This document shows, in pieces, positions 1-8,863 of a stretch of 49,389 nucleotides of DNA (positions are counted from its first letter, which is position 1; each line of letters opens with the position of its first letter). The DNA comes from DATJLQ01 sp035509415 (lineage in GTDB: Bacteria; Pseudomonadota; Alphaproteobacteria; JACZXZ01). The notes beneath the pieces are model-generated. The model was not told the origin of the DNA. It saw only the letters and a program-made list of their open reading frames with translations, and did no database searches. The stretch lies in contig DATJLQ010000206.1 of the NCBI GenBank assembly GCA_035509415.1, positions 1 to 49,389 of the forward strand, written 5' to 3'. Both the position numbers and the translations under genes were made by a program.

Positions 1-273
1 CTCGATGACGACGATCTCCTGGGTCTCCTTGTCGACCAGGTCGGCGCGGCCGCCCTTCTCGTAGAGGGCGATGCTCTCGCGCCGCTGCTTGATCATGCCC
101 TGCAGCATGCCGAGAATCTCGTCGTCGCCGATTCCCGCGGAATTGCCCTTCGGACGCGCGGCGATGTCGCGGTCCTTGAGCGCCGCCAGGATCAGGCGGA
201 GCGTCGACACCGTGGCGGCATCGCGCTCGCGCATCGCCGTTTTCAGGGCGTCGTTCAAGCCGCTTCGAAGCAT
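1..273 (-). CDS. GatB/YqeY domain protein (C-terminus beyond window)
   Basis: The minus-strand frame starting at the ATG complementary to 271-273 stays open to the window edge, giving the first 91 residues of a GatB/YqeY protein (usually about 150 residues). Visible family features are the start MLRSGLNDALKTAMRERD, the segment STLRLILAALKDRDI and IKQRRESIALYEKGGR. The family resembles the tail domain of GatB (tRNA-dependent amidotransferase) and is thought to be tRNA-related, but its exact function is unsettled. It is divergent from carA, an arrangement common in alphaproteobacteria. The identity is secure; the 3' end is not in the window. Confidence 0.9.
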   Translation of the reverse strand, partial: MLRSGLNDALKTAMRERDAATVSTLRLILAALKDRDIAARPKGNSAGIGDDEILGMLQGMIKQRRESIALYEKGGRADLVDKETQEIVVIE

Positions 274-343
274 GACGGACCGCCTCCAGGGCAGAGCAGT
301 ATGCGGATCGGTCGACGGCGACGCAAACGGGAAAGCCGCCAAC

Positions 344-372
344 TTGACCCGTAAATAGGTTTCCCGTACACA
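344..372 (+). promoter_or_regulatory. Candidate sigma70-type promoter of carA
   Basis: TTGACC at 344-349 matches the -35 consensus at five of six positions. It is followed after 17 bp by TACACA at 367-372, a weak -10. The pair lies about 100 bp before the carA start in the gap divergent from the GatB/YqeY gene. This is motif matching only; the -10 is poor. Confidence 0.35.
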
Positions 373-401
373 ACGCCGCAACCTGAGATGCCGGGGGGAA
401 A

Positions 402-460
402 CGCCGCGTGTCGCCAAACGCGGCGGCACGACCCTCACGGAGGGGTGGCGCGCGCCACCC
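402..460 (+). promoter_or_regulatory. carA leader with two hairpins
   Basis: Two inverted repeats lie between the candidate promoter and carA. The first is CGCCGCG (402-408) pairing with CGCGGCG (419-425). The second is a perfect 18-bp palindrome, GGGTGGCGC followed by GCGCCACCC (443-460). The second hairpin ends directly before the GGGGAA ribosome-binding stretch at 461-466, so folding could affect carA translation. There is no T-tract after either hairpin, so they are not ordinary terminators. A regulatory role is inference. Confidence 0.35.
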
Positions 461-474
461 GGGGAATTCAGCGC

Positions 475-1641
475 ATGACGACGCCATCCGCCTCGCCGCC
501 CGGTCAACCCACCGGCGCGCTGATTCTTGCCGACGGCTCGGTGTATTGGGGCCGCGGATTCGGCGCCGCGGCGCGCGCGGTCGGCGAGATCTGTTTCAAC
601 ACCGCGATCACGGGCTACCAGGAGATCCTGACCGACCCGTCCTACGCCGGCCAGATCATCACCTTCACGTTTCCGCATATCGGCAACGTCGGCACCAACC
701 CCGAGGACATCGAGACCCTGACGCCGGCGGCGCGCGGCCTGATCGTGCGCGCCGACGTGACCGAGCCGGCCAATTGGCGCGCCACCCAGCCGTTGCACGC
801 CTGGCTCGCGAGCCACAATCTGCCGGGCCTGGCCGGCGTCGACACGCGACGCCTGACGCGTCGGATTCGCGACCGCGGCGCGCCCAATGGCGTCATCGTG
901 CACGCGCCCGACGGGCGCATCGACGTCGAGGCGGCGCTCGCCCAGGCGCGCGCCTGGCCCGGGCTCGAGGGCATGGACCTCGCCAAGGAAGTGTCGACGC
1001 GCCAGACCTACGGCTGGGACGAGACGCGCTGGGCGCTCGGAAGCGGCTATGGCCGCCAGGACGCGCCGCGCCATCACGTCGTCGCGCTCGACTACGGCGC
1101 CAAGCGCAACATCCTGCGCTGCCTGGCCGACGCCGGTTGCCGCATCACGGTGGTGCCGGCCGACGCAACCGCCGACGACGTGCTGCGCCACCGGCCCGAC
1201 GGCATCTTCCTGGCCAACGGCCCGGGCGATCCGGCGGCGACCGGCGTCTACGCCGTGCCGGTGATCAAGGCGTTGATGGCGACCGGTCTGCCGATCTTCG
1301 GCATCTGCCTCGGCCATCAGATGCTCGGGCTGGCGCTCGGCGGGCGCACCGCCAAGATGGAGATCGGTCATCGCGGCGCCAACCATCCGGTCAAGGACCT
1401 GGAGACCGGCAAGGTCGAGATCACCAGCCAGAACCACGGCTTCATCGTCGTGCCCGACAGCCTGCCGGCAGGCGTATCCAAGACCCATGTGTCGCTGTTC
1501 GACGGCACGCTCGAGGGCCTCAAGGTCGACGGCAAGCCGATCTTCTCGGTGCAGTACCATCCCGAAGCCTCGCCCGGCCCGCGCGACAGCCACTACCTGT
1601 TTCAGCGCTTCGTCGACCTGATGAAAGCGAGGGCCGCGTGA
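475..1641 (+). CDS. carA: Carbamoyl-phosphate synthase small subunit (glutaminase)
   Basis: 388 residues, the normal size for CarA. The protein hydrolyses glutamine and channels ammonia to CarB for carbamoyl phosphate synthesis, feeding arginine and pyrimidine pathways. The N-terminal CPSase small-chain domain covers about residues 12-150 (ILADGSVYWGRGFG, FNTAITGYQEILTDPSYAGQ). The C-terminal class I glutamine amidotransferase domain has the nucleophile Cys278 in FGICLGHQ and the His362/Glu364 pair in YHPEASPGP. The ATG at 475 was chosen because family homology starts just after it; the frame is open further upstream to 388, but that part runs through the leader hairpins. carB follows after 15 bp, so the two are co-transcribed. 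Confidence 0.97.
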   Translation: MTTPSASPPGQPTGALILADGSVYWGRGFGAAARAVGEICFNTAITGYQEILTDPSYAGQIITFTFPHIGNVGTNPEDIETLTPAARGLIVRADVTEPANWRATQPLHAWLASHNLPGLAGVDTRRLTRRIRDRGAPNGVIVHAPDGRIDVEAALAQARAWPGLEGMDLAKEVSTRQTYGWDETRWALGSGYGRQDAPRHHVVALDYGAKRNILRCLADAGCRITVVPADATADDVLRHRPDGIFLANGPGDPAATGVYAVPVIKALMATGLPIFGICLGHQMLGLALGGRTAKMEIGHRGANHPVKDLETGKVEITSQNHGFIVVPDSLPAGVSKTHVSLFDGTLEGLKVDGKPIFSVQYHPEASPGPRDSHYLFQRFVDLMKARAA

Positions 1642-1656
1642 CGGCGCGCCTCTGAC

Positions 1657-4600
1657 ATGCCGAAGCGCACCGACATCAAATCGATCCTGATCATCGGCGC
1701 CGGACCGATCGTGATCGGCCAGGCGTGCGAGTTCGATTATTCGGGCGCGCAGGCGTGCAAGGCGCTGAAGCAGGAAGGCTACCGCGTCGTGCTCGTCAAC
1801 TCGAACCCGGCGACGATCATGACCGATCCCAGCCTGGCCGACGCGACCTACATCGAGCCGATCACGCCGGAGTTCGTCGCGCGCGTCATCGAGGCCGAGC
1901 GAGTCGATGCCCTGCTGCCGACCATGGGCGGGCAGACCGCGCTCAACACCGCGCTCGCGCTCGCCAATCAGGGCACCCTCGAGCGCTACGGCGTCGAGCT
2001 GATCGGCGCGCGGCGCGACGCCATCGAGAAGGCGGAGGACCGCCTGCTGTTCCGCGACGCCATGGCGCGCATCGGGTTGGCGAGCCCGCGCTCACGCCTG
2101 GTCGCCAATCTCGACGACGGCTTGGCGGCGCTCGAGCATGTCGGCCTGCCGGCGATCATCCGGCCTTCCTTCACGCTCGGCGGCACCGGCGGCGGCATCG
2201 CCTACAACCGCGAGGAATTCCAGTCGGTCGTGGCCGCCGGCCTCAAGCTGTCGCCCGCCGGCACGGTGCTGGTCGAGGAGTCGGTGCTCGGCTGGAAGGA
2301 ATTCGAGATGGAGGTCGTGCGCGACCGCGCCGACAACTGCATCATCGTGTGCTCGATCGAGAACGTCGACCCGATGGGCATCCACACGGGCGACAGCATC
2401 ACGGTCGCACCCGCCCTCACCCTCACCGACAAGGAATACCAGATCATGCGCAACGCCTCGATCGCGTGCTTGCGCGAGATCGGGGTCGATACCGGCGGCT
2501 CCAACGTCCAGTTCGCGGTCGATCCAGGGACCGGCCGGCTCCTCATCATCGAGATGAACCCGCGCGTCTCGCGCTCGTCGGCACTCGCCTCCAAGGCGAC
2601 CGGCTTCCCGATCGCGAAGATCGCGGCCAAGCTCGCGGTCGGCTACACGCTCGACGAGCTCGCGAACGACATCACGAAGGTGACGCCCGCGAGCTTCGAG
2701 CCGACCATCGACTACGTGGTCACCAAGATGCCGCGCTTCACCTTCGAGAAGTTCCCCGGTGCGGAGAAGCTCCTCACCACCTCGATGAAGTCGGTGGGCG
2801 AGGCGATGGCGATCGGGCGCTCCTTCGCGGAATCGCTCCAGAAGGCGCTGCGCTCGATGGAGACCGGCCTCTCGGGGCTCAACGAGATCGAGATTCCGGG
2901 TGCCGCGGGCGGCGCCAACAAGGACGTGGTGCGCGCCGCGCTCTCGGTCCCGACCCCCGACCGGCTGCTCGTGATCGCCCAGGCGTTCCGCTTCGGCCTC
3001 TCGGTCGAGGAGATCGCCCGCGCCTGCCATTACGATCCCTGGTTCCTGCGCGAGATCGAGAAGATCGTCGCCGCCGAGACGGGCGTGCGCCGGGACGGCC
3101 TGCCCGAGGACCGCGCGGCACTCTTGAAGCTGAAGCAGCTCGGCTTCTCCGACGCGCGGCTCGCCGAGCTCGCGGGCGCCAAGGAGTCCCAGGTCGCGGC
3201 ACGCCGCAACGCGCTCGACGTGCACCCGGTCTATAAGCGCATCGACACCTGCGCCGCCGAGTTCGCGTCGGCGACACCTTATATGTACTCGACCTACGAG
3301 GGCGACGGCCTGCATCCGGCCGAGTGCGAGGCGGAGCCGAGCGACAAGCGCAAGATCGTGATCCTGGGCGGCGGGCCCAACCGCATCGGCCAAGGCATCG
3401 AGTTCGATTATTGCTGCGTGCACGCGGTCTACGCGCTCGCCGAGCGCGGCTACGAGACCATCATGGTCAATTGCAATCCCGAGACGGTCTCGACCGATTA
3501 CGATACCTCGGACCGGCTCTATTTCGAGCCGCTCACCGCCGAGGACGTGATCGAGCTCGTGCGCGTCGAGGAAAGCCGGGGCACGCTCGCGGGCGTCGTC
3601 GTGCAGTTCGGCGGGCAGACCCCGCTCAACCTCGCCGATGCCCTGGAGGCCGCGCGCATTCCGATTCTCGGCACGCCGCCCGACGCGATCGACCTCGCCG
3701 AGGACCGCGAGCGCTTCCAGAAGCTGCTCGCGAAGCTCGGCCTGCGCCAGCCGGTCAACGGCATCGCCCATTCGGTCGCCGAGGCCGAGCGCGTCGCCGC
3801 CGCGGTCGGCTATCCGGTCGTGATCCGCCCCTCCTACGTGCTCGGCGGGCGCGCCATGGAGATCGTGCACGATTCCGACGGCCTCGCGCGCTACATGAGC
3901 GAGGCGGTCAAGGTCTCGGGCGAGAATCCGGTGCTCATCGATTCCTATCTCCAGGACGCGATCGAGGTCGACGTCGACGCGGTCTCGGACGGGAAGCAGG
4001 TGCACGTCGCCGGCATCATGGAGCATATCGAGGAGGCGGGCATCCATTCCGGCGATTCCGCCTGCTCGCTGCCGCCCTATTCGCTCGCAGCCGACGTCAT
4101 CGCCGACATCGGCGCGCAGACCGAGAAGCTCGCCCTCGCCCTCGGCGTGGTCGGGCTCATGAACGTGCAATATGCCGTCAAGGGCAAGGACGTCTACATT
4201 CTCGAGGTCAACCCGCGCGCCTCGCGCACCGTGCCCTTCGTCGCCAAGGCGACCGGCGTCGCCATCGCCAAGATCGCGGCGCGCCTCATGGCGGGCGAGC
4301 CGCTCTCCGCGTTCCGCTTCCCCAGCGGCACGCGGCGCCACGTCGCGGTCAAGGAATCGGTGTTTCCGTTCGCGCGCTTCCCGGGCGTCGACACGATCCT
4401 GGGGCCGGAGATGAAATCGACCGGCGAGGTGATGGGCCTCGACGCCGATTTCGGCCACGCCTTCGCCAAGTCCCAGCTCGGCAGCGGCGTCGAGCTGCCG
4501 CTCAAGGGCTGCGTGTTCGTCTCGGTGCGCGACAAGGACAAGGCGGCCATGGTCCCGCTCGGCGCGCGGCTCGCGGCGCTCGGCTTCTCGCTCATCGCGA

Positions 4601-4908
4601 CGCGCGGCACGGCCGCCCATCTGCGCGCCCACGGGGTCGAGGTGAGCGACGTGAAGAAGGTGATGGAAGGCCGGCCCCACGTGGTCGACGCCATGAAGAA
4701 CGGCGACGTCCAGCTGGTCTTCAACACCACCGACGGGGCGCTCGCGATCAAGGACAGCTTCGACATCCGCCATACGGCGCTCATGAACAAAATCCCCTAT
4801 TACACGACCGTTGCAGGCGCCAAGGCGGCGGTCGCGGCCATCGTGGCGCTCAAATCCGGCGCGCTTGAAGTCGCCCCGCTTCAGTCCTATCTTGAGGGGT
4901 CGTTTTAG
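1657..4908 (+). CDS. carB: Carbamoyl-phosphate synthase large subunit
   Basis: 1083 residues, full length. It uses two ATP to convert bicarbonate and CarA-derived ammonia to carbamoyl phosphate in the cytosol. The two homologous synthetase halves are clear: MPKRTDIKSILIIGAGPIVI at the start and KRKIVILGGGPNRIGQGIEF around residue 565. Each half contains an ATP-grasp domain (IIRPSFTLGGTGGG and VIRPSYVLGGRAMEI; EMNPRVSRSSALASKATG and EVNPRASRTVPFVAKATG). The last ~140 residues form the MGS-like allosteric domain (VFVSVRDKDKAAMVPLGARL, FNTTDGALAIKDSFDIR). A small hairpin, GGGGTC-N8-GACCCC at 4896-4915, overlaps the stop codon without a T-tract. It is in an operon with carA, probably reading on to greA. 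Confidence 0.98.
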   Translation: MPKRTDIKSILIIGAGPIVIGQACEFDYSGAQACKALKQEGYRVVLVNSNPATIMTDPSLADATYIEPITPEFVARVIEAERVDALLPTMGGQTALNTALALANQGTLERYGVELIGARRDAIEKAEDRLLFRDAMARIGLASPRSRLVANLDDGLAALEHVGLPAIIRPSFTLGGTGGGIAYNREEFQSVVAAGLKLSPAGTVLVEESVLGWKEFEMEVVRDRADNCIIVCSIENVDPMGIHTGDSITVAPALTLTDKEYQIMRNASIACLREIGVDTGGSNVQFAVDPGTGRLLIIEMNPRVSRSSALASKATGFPIAKIAAKLAVGYTLDELANDITKVTPASFEPTIDYVVTKMPRFTFEKFPGAEKLLTTSMKSVGEAMAIGRSFAESLQKALRSMETGLSGLNEIEIPGAAGGANKDVVRAALSVPTPDRLLVIAQAFRFGLSVEEIARACHYDPWFLREIEKIVAAETGVRRDGLPEDRAALLKLKQLGFSDARLAELAGAKESQVAARRNALDVHPVYKRIDTCAAEFASATPYMYSTYEGDGLHPAECEAEPSDKRKIVILGGGPNRIGQGIEFDYCCVHAVYALAERGYETIMVNCNPETVSTDYDTSDRLYFEPLTAEDVIELVRVEESRGTLAGVVVQFGGQTPLNLADALEAARIPILGTPPDAIDLAEDRERFQKLLAKLGLRQPVNGIAHSVAEAERVAAAVGYPVVIRPSYVLGGRAMEIVHDSDGLARYMSEAVKVSGENPVLIDSYLQDAIEVDVDAVSDGKQVHVAGIMEHIEEAGIHSGDSACSLPPYSLAADVIADIGAQTEKLALALGVVGLMNVQYAVKGKDVYILEVNPRASRTVPFVAKATGVAIAKIAARLMAGEPLSAFRFPSGTRRHVAVKESVFPFARFPGVDTILGPEMKSTGEVMGLDADFGHAFAKSQLGSGVELPLKGCVFVSVRDKDKAAMVPLGARLAALGFSLIATRGTAAHLRAHGVEVSDVKKVMEGRPHVVDAMKNGDVQLVFNTTDGALAIKDSFDIRHTALMNKIPYYTTVAGAKAAVAAIVALKSGALEVAPLQSYLEGSF

Positions 4909-5017
4909 AGACCCCACCCCCGATAGCCCCGCCGTCTGACTGGCATGTCCGGCTGAGCGGGGTATTGTCTTGATGGGGGTCGGGGAAAACGCACGGGATC
5001 AGAGGTCGCACGGCGCC

Positions 5018-5491
5018 ATGGAGAAGATGCCGATCACGCTCGAGGGGCTGAACCGCCTCCAGGAGGAATTGAAGCGCCTGAAGTCGATCGAGCGGCCCTC
5101 GGTCATCAAGGCGCTCGAGGAGGCGCGCACCCACGGCGATCTCTCGGAGAACGCCGAGTACCACGCCGCGCGCGAGCGCCAGAGCTTCATCGAGGGGCGC
5201 GTCGCCGAGCTCGAGGACAAGATCCGCCGCGCCGAGGTGATCGACCCGACCAAGCTCACGGGCAAGGCGGTCAAGTTCGGCGCCACCGTCGACCTGGTCG
5301 ACGTCGACACCGACGAGGAGGTCACCTACGTGATCGTGGGGGCCGAGGAAAGCGACATCACGTCCGGCAAGCTCTCGGTGCTCTCGCCGCTCGCGCGCGG
5401 GCTCATCGGCAAGGAAGTGGGCGAGACCGTCGAGGTGCCGACGCCGCGCGGCTCCAAGGTCTACGAGATCCTCAAGGTGCGCTTCAAGTGA
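5018..5491 (+). CDS. greA: Transcription elongation factor GreA
   Basis: 157 residues, the standard length. GreA enters the RNA polymerase secondary channel and stimulates cleavage of backtracked RNA. The N-terminal coiled coil (about residues 1-75) carries the conserved acidic tip GDLSENAEYHAARERQ, with Asp41 and Glu44. The C-terminal FKBP-like domain ends in ARGLIGKEVGETVEVPTP and the typical YEILKV segment. The ATG at 5018 (MEKMPITLEGL) fits alphaproteobacterial GreA; an in-frame ATG at 4970 would add 16 unrelated residues. It lies 109 bp after carB, an order often seen in this class. Confidence 0.96.
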   Translation: MEKMPITLEGLNRLQEELKRLKSIERPSVIKALEEARTHGDLSENAEYHAARERQSFIEGRVAELEDKIRRAEVIDPTKLTGKAVKFGATVDLVDVDTDEEVTYVIVGAEESDITSGKLSVLSPLARGLIGKEVGETVEVPTPRGSKVYEILKVRFK

Positions 5492-5501
5492 GGGTGGGCT
5501 C

Positions 5502-7142
5502 TTGAGCCGGCGCTTGCCGCTCGCCGTCCCGGTCTATCTCATCGGCTGCGTCGTCCTGATTGCCGCCGCGGGCGCGCCCTTCGCCTACCCGCTCGACGAC
5601 AGCTACATCCAGCTCGCGATGGCGCGCACGTTGGCCATGGCCGGCGTCTGGGGCATCGAGCCCTCGACGCCAGCGGCCGCGTCCTCGACTCCCCTGTGGG
5701 TCGTTCTGCTCGCGCTCGCCTACAAGATCTGGCCGGCGCGCTGGATCGGAAGCTTTCTCTATTTCCCGCTCGCGCTCGACGGCGCGTTCAGCGTCGCCGC
5801 GATCTATTATTGCAATCGCCTGCTCGCCCGGGTCCCGTGGCGCGAGGCGTGGCTCCTGCTGCTGTGGCTCGCGATTCCGCTGAGCGCCCTCACGCTCATC
5901 GGCATGGAGCATCCGGCGCACATTCTCTTGATCCTGATGCTCGCCCATCTCGGCGCCGCGACGCTCGCCGCCGACCGGCCGCCGGGCGGGAAGCGCCTCG
6001 CGGCACTCGGCATCGTCACCTTGATCGCGACCGGAATTCGTTACGAGAGCCTGTTCGTCGCGGCGCCGCTGATGGCGCTCGCCCTTCTGCGCCGCCGGTG
6101 GAGCGTCTCGGCGGTGCTCGCCGTCGCGGGGGCGGCTCCCGTGCTCGGTTTCGGCGTCTATTGGGCCGCCCATGGCGGCTGGCTGTTGCCGAATTCCCTC
6201 ATGCTCAAGGGCATCCAGCCGGGCGAGGCCACGGGCGTCGCATCCTTCGTCGAAAGCGTGCTGCTCAACTTCGTTGCCAACCTTCACAGCACGCCGAGCG
6301 GCAAGACGCTCATCGCGCTCGGCGTGATCGTGCTCGGATTGGGGATCGCCCATTGGCGCCGCCGACGCACCATCTGGGACGACCGGCTGATCTTCGCGTT
6401 CGTCTCGCTGGTCGCGACCGGGATCGAGTTCGCGATCGCGGCCCTCGGCTGGCTCTACCGCTACGAGGCGTGGCTGATCGCGTTGCTCGGCGTCGCCGCG
6501 ATTCTCCTGGCCGACGCGCTGTTCGCCAAGCGCCGCGCGGCGCTGGCGATCGTCTTCGGCGCGCTCCTCGTCTCGGTGCTGCCGCGCGCGATCGTCGACA
6601 ACAAGGAGACCGTCGAGGCGGTCAACGACCGCCGGCTCGAGCACGTCCTGATCGCCCAGTTCATCCACGACAATTACCGCGGCCAGCCGATCGCGCTGAA
6701 CGACATCGGCGTCGCGGCCTATGACGGCGACGCGGAAATCTTCGACCTGTCCGGCCTCGGCGACAACGCGCCGGTGCGCTTCGCGCGCGGGCCGGGCGGC
6801 TACACGGCCACCGACGTCGCGCAGCTCGCGAACGCGAAGCACGACGAGATCGCGGTCCTTCAGCTTTGCTGGCAAGCGGTCTCGAAGCGCTTGCCGAGCG
6901 ATTGGCGCCTCATCGGCTTCTGGTACGAGCCGCGCAACGTCGTGTTCGGCAGCCACGATGTCGGCTTCTACGCGATCGCACCGGGCTCGGACGCGCGCCT
7001 CGAGGCGGCGCTCAAGTCTTTCAAGGTCCCGCCCTCGATCCAGGTCGTGTATCCGGGCCCGCGCCCCTATGCCGACGCGTTCAAGGCGCTGGTGCGCAAA
7101 GGCTGCCCCGCGGGCACCGATCTCTCGCGCGTCCTCGAGTGA
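5502..7142 (+). CDS. Polytopic membrane protein, GT-C glycosyltransferase-like
   Basis: 546 residues starting at a TTG codon (5502) preceded by the purine-rich GAGGGTGGG; no better start gives a complete first membrane segment. Roughly eight to ten hydrophobic segments occupy residues 8-370, followed by a ~170-residue mostly soluble tail. An Asp-Asp pair (residues 32-33, PLDDSYIQLA) after the first membrane helix and the following ASSTPLW (residues 60-66) are the pattern of GT-C-fold, lipid-linked-sugar-using transferases. The substrate is unknown. The gene follows greA by 10 bp and converges on the Lrp gene. The fold is fairly likely; the activity is inference. Confidence 0.7.
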   Translation: MSRRLPLAVPVYLIGCVVLIAAAGAPFAYPLDDSYIQLAMARTLAMAGVWGIEPSTPAAASSTPLWVVLLALAYKIWPARWIGSFLYFPLALDGAFSVAAIYYCNRLLARVPWREAWLLLLWLAIPLSALTLIGMEHPAHILLILMLAHLGAATLAADRPPGGKRLAALGIVTLIATGIRYESLFVAAPLMALALLRRRWSVSAVLAVAGAAPVLGFGVYWAAHGGWLLPNSLMLKGIQPGEATGVASFVESVLLNFVANLHSTPSGKTLIALGVIVLGLGIAHWRRRRTIWDDRLIFAFVSLVATGIEFAIAALGWLYRYEAWLIALLGVAAILLADALFAKRRAALAIVFGALLVSVLPRAIVDNKETVEAVNDRRLEHVLIAQFIHDNYRGQPIALNDIGVAAYDGDAEIFDLSGLGDNAPVRFARGPGGYTATDVAQLANAKHDEIAVLQLCWQAVSKRLPSDWRLIGFWYEPRNVVFGSHDVGFYAIAPGSDARLEAALKSFKVPPSIQVVYPGPRPYADAFKALVRKGCPAGTDLSRVLE

Positions 7143-7161
7143 CGCGGCGGCGGCGCGTCAC
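7139..7161. terminator. Shared palindrome between convergent stop codons
   Basis: GTGACGC (7139-7145) and GCGTCAC (7155-7161) are perfect inverted copies around a 9-bp GGC-rich loop. The left arm contains the TGA of the membrane protein gene and the right arm the stop of the Lrp gene. There is no T-run on either strand, so it is at best a weak bidirectional terminator or mRNA 3' stabiliser. Confidence 0.3.
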
Positions 7162-7646
7162 GCCTCGGCGGGCTCGCTCTCGTCGATGGGGACGCCCGGC
7201 ACGCGCTTCGAGGTCCGGATGACCTGGATCGTGCGCACCTGCTTCACATGGTCGGCCGAGGTGAGGCGCTTGGTGAGCTCGTTCTCGTGCGCCGTATTGC
7301 GCGCGACGAGCTTGAGGACGAAATCGTCCGTGCCGCGCGCCATGTAGCATTCGCGCACCTCGGGCCAGGCGCGCACGCCGTCCTCGAACTGGGTGAGCAC
7401 CGCCTCGGACTGGCTGTCGAGCCCGACCAGGGCGAAGAACACCACCTCGAAGCCGAGCCGCTCGGGGTCGACGTCGGCGTGATAGCCGCGCAGATACCCC
7501 GCCGTCTCGAGGGCGCGCACCCGGCGCAGGCAGGGCGGGGCCGAAATCCCGGCGCGCGCCGCGAGCTCCACGTTGGTCATCCGGCCATTGTCCTGAAGAT
7601 CGCGCAAAATGCGGCGATCGATCCGGTCGAGCTTGAGCCGTCGCAT
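7158..7646 (-). CDS. Lrp/AsnC family transcriptional regulator
   Basis: 162 residues. The N-terminal winged helix-turn-helix is typical (LDRIDRRILRDLQDNGRM, then AARAGISAPPCLRRVRALE). The C-terminal RAM/AsnC ligand-sensing domain begins near residue 70 and includes VRECYMARGTDDFVLKLVAR. The start chosen is the ATG at 7646, preceded by GGGGGTT; the frame extends another 15 codons upstream but without family similarity. Such proteins respond to amino acids and often regulate themselves. The target here is unknown; an inverted repeat lies in its upstream gap. Confidence 0.92.
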   Translation of the reverse strand: MRRLKLDRIDRRILRDLQDNGRMTNVELAARAGISAPPCLRRVRALETAGYLRGYHADVDPERLGFEVVFFALVGLDSQSEAVLTQFEDGVRAWPEVRECYMARGTDDFVLKLVARNTAHENELTKRLTSADHVKQVRTIQVIRTSKRVPGVPIDESEPAEA

Positions 7647-7704
7647 GGCGCCGAACCCCCGCTGAATGGTCGGGAAACAATATTCCCCCATACCCTAGTA
7701 TATT

Positions 7705-7721
7705 TTGAAATAATCTTTCAA
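7705..7721. promoter_or_regulatory. Inverted repeat in AT-rich island upstream of the Lrp gene
   Basis: TTGAAA-TAATC-TTTCAA (7705-7721) is a perfect 6-bp inverted repeat inside the only AT-rich stretch of this gap (about 7677-7723), roughly 60 bp before the Lrp start. The stretch also contains TATACT on the minus strand, a reasonable -10. An autoregulatory operator is plausible but not shown. Confidence 0.35.
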
Positions 7722-7818
7722 GAGCGCCGCGCGGGTGCCCTGAGCCGCATTGCGCCGGTCCGGGCCGATTGCCATAGTGCGCCGCCGATTCCCTATCCCG
7801 GCACTTGGCGGCGCCGCC

Positions 7819-7898
7819 ATTGCCGACTCTTAGGATTGCCGACTCTTAGGATTGCCGGCTCCCGGGATCGCTGCATCTGGGGATCGCCAGCTCTCAGG
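7819..7898. repeat. Five 16-bp tandem repeats directly before the ELM1-family gene
   Basis: Exactly five 16-bp units fill 80 bp: attgccgactcttagg (7819 and again 7835, identical), attgccggctcccggg (7851), atcgctgcatctgggg (7867) and atcgccagctctcagg (7883). Divergence grows toward the gene, whose ATG is 5 bp after the last unit. There are no spacers, so this is not a CRISPR array. The last unit shares its core with the coding repeat at 48419-48493. Confidence 0.85.
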
Positions 7899-7903
7899 AT
7901 TCA

Positions 7904-8863
7904 ATGACCGCGACACGCTGCTGGATCATCACCGAAGGGGCCATCGGCATGGAAAGCCAGTGCCGCGGGCTTGCCGAGGCGCTCGGGCTCGAGCCGGTCG
8001 TCAAACGGGTCAATCCGCGCTTGCCGTGGCTCATGCTCCCGTCCGGCTGCTGGCCCGCGCCGCTGGCCTCCCTCGGCCCGGGCAGCGATCCGATCGCGCC
8101 ACCCTGGCCCGAGCTCGTGATCAGCTGCGGACGCAAGGGCGTGCCCTTCGCGCTCGCGATCAAGCGCCGCAGCCCGCGCACCGTGATCGTGCATATCCAG
8201 GACCCGCAAATGCGCTCGACCGCCTTCGATCTCGTGGCGGCCCCGCGCCACGACCGGGTCAAGGGCCCGAACGTGATCGAGACGCGCGGCGCACTCCATC
8301 CGGTGAGCCCCGCGCGGCTGGCCGCAGCGGCGGCGCATTTCCGCGCGCGCTTCGCTCACCTGAAGCGCCCGCTGGTCGCGGTCTTGATCGGCGGGTCGAA
8401 TGGGCGGAAGCGTCTCGGCCCCGAGGAGATGGCGTCCATCGCCGACCGGCTCGCCGAGATGGCGCGGCGCTACGATGCGGGGCTCGTCGTGACATCCTCG
8501 AGGCGCACGGGCGAGGCCAACATCGCGGTACTGCGCGCGCATCTCGCCGGCACCGGCGCCGAAATCTGGGACGGCACGGGCGAGAATCCCTATTTCGGCA
8601 TGTTGGCACTCGCCGACCATATCGTCGTGACCTCCGATTCCGTCTCGATGGCGACCGAGGCGTGCGGCACCGGGAAGCCGGTCTACATCGTCGAGCTTCC
8701 GGGCCGCGCGGGGCGCCACGGGCGTTTTCACGACGAGCTCGACACCGAGGGAATCGCGCGCGCGTTCGAGGGACGGCTGGAGACTTGGACCTACGAGCCG
8801 GTCTACGACGCGGCCCGGGTCGCGGACGCGGTACGGCGTCTCTTGGATGCGCGCAGACCCTGA
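7904..8863 (+). CDS. ELM1/GtrOC1 family putative glycosyltransferase-like protein
   Basis: 319 residues. The sequence matches the family called 'mitochondrial fission ELM1' (DUF1022), widespread in alphaproteobacteria. Visible features are WIITEGAIGMESQCRGLAEA at the start, the central VAVLIGGSNGRKRLGPEEM, and the C-terminal ADHIVVTSDSVSMATEA and GTGKPVYIVELPGR. The latter resemble the donor-binding region of GT-B glycosyltransferases. A cell-envelope or LPS role is often supposed but not established. The start lies 5 bp after a tandem repeat array, so the ribosome-binding site would fall inside the last repeat unit (CTCTCAGGATTCA), which is unusual. The next gene follows after 90 bp. Confidence 0.85.
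   Translation: MTATRCWIITEGAIGMESQCRGLAEALGLEPVVKRVNPRLPWLMLPSGCWPAPLASLGPGSDPIAPPWPELVISCGRKGVPFALAIKRRSPRTVIVHIQDPQMRSTAFDLVAAPRHDRVKGPNVIETRGALHPVSPARLAAAAAHFRARFAHLKRPLVAVLIGGSNGRKRLGPEEMASIADRLAEMARRYDAGLVVTSSRRTGEANIAVLRAHLAGTGAEIWDGTGENPYFGMLALADHIVVTSDSVSMATEACGTGKPVYIVELPGRAGRHGRFHDELDTEGIARAFEGRLETWTYEPVYDAARVADAVRRLLDARRP

Noticed and set aside
2092..4917. A 941-codon open frame antisense to carB
   Set aside because: GC-rich codon bias keeps the antisense frame open; the translation is low-complexity Arg/Asp/Leu/His-rich with no family motif, while the sense strand is clearly carB.
7819..7898. CRISPR array
   Set aside because: Units are directly tandem with no spacers, only 16 bp, and there are no cas genes.
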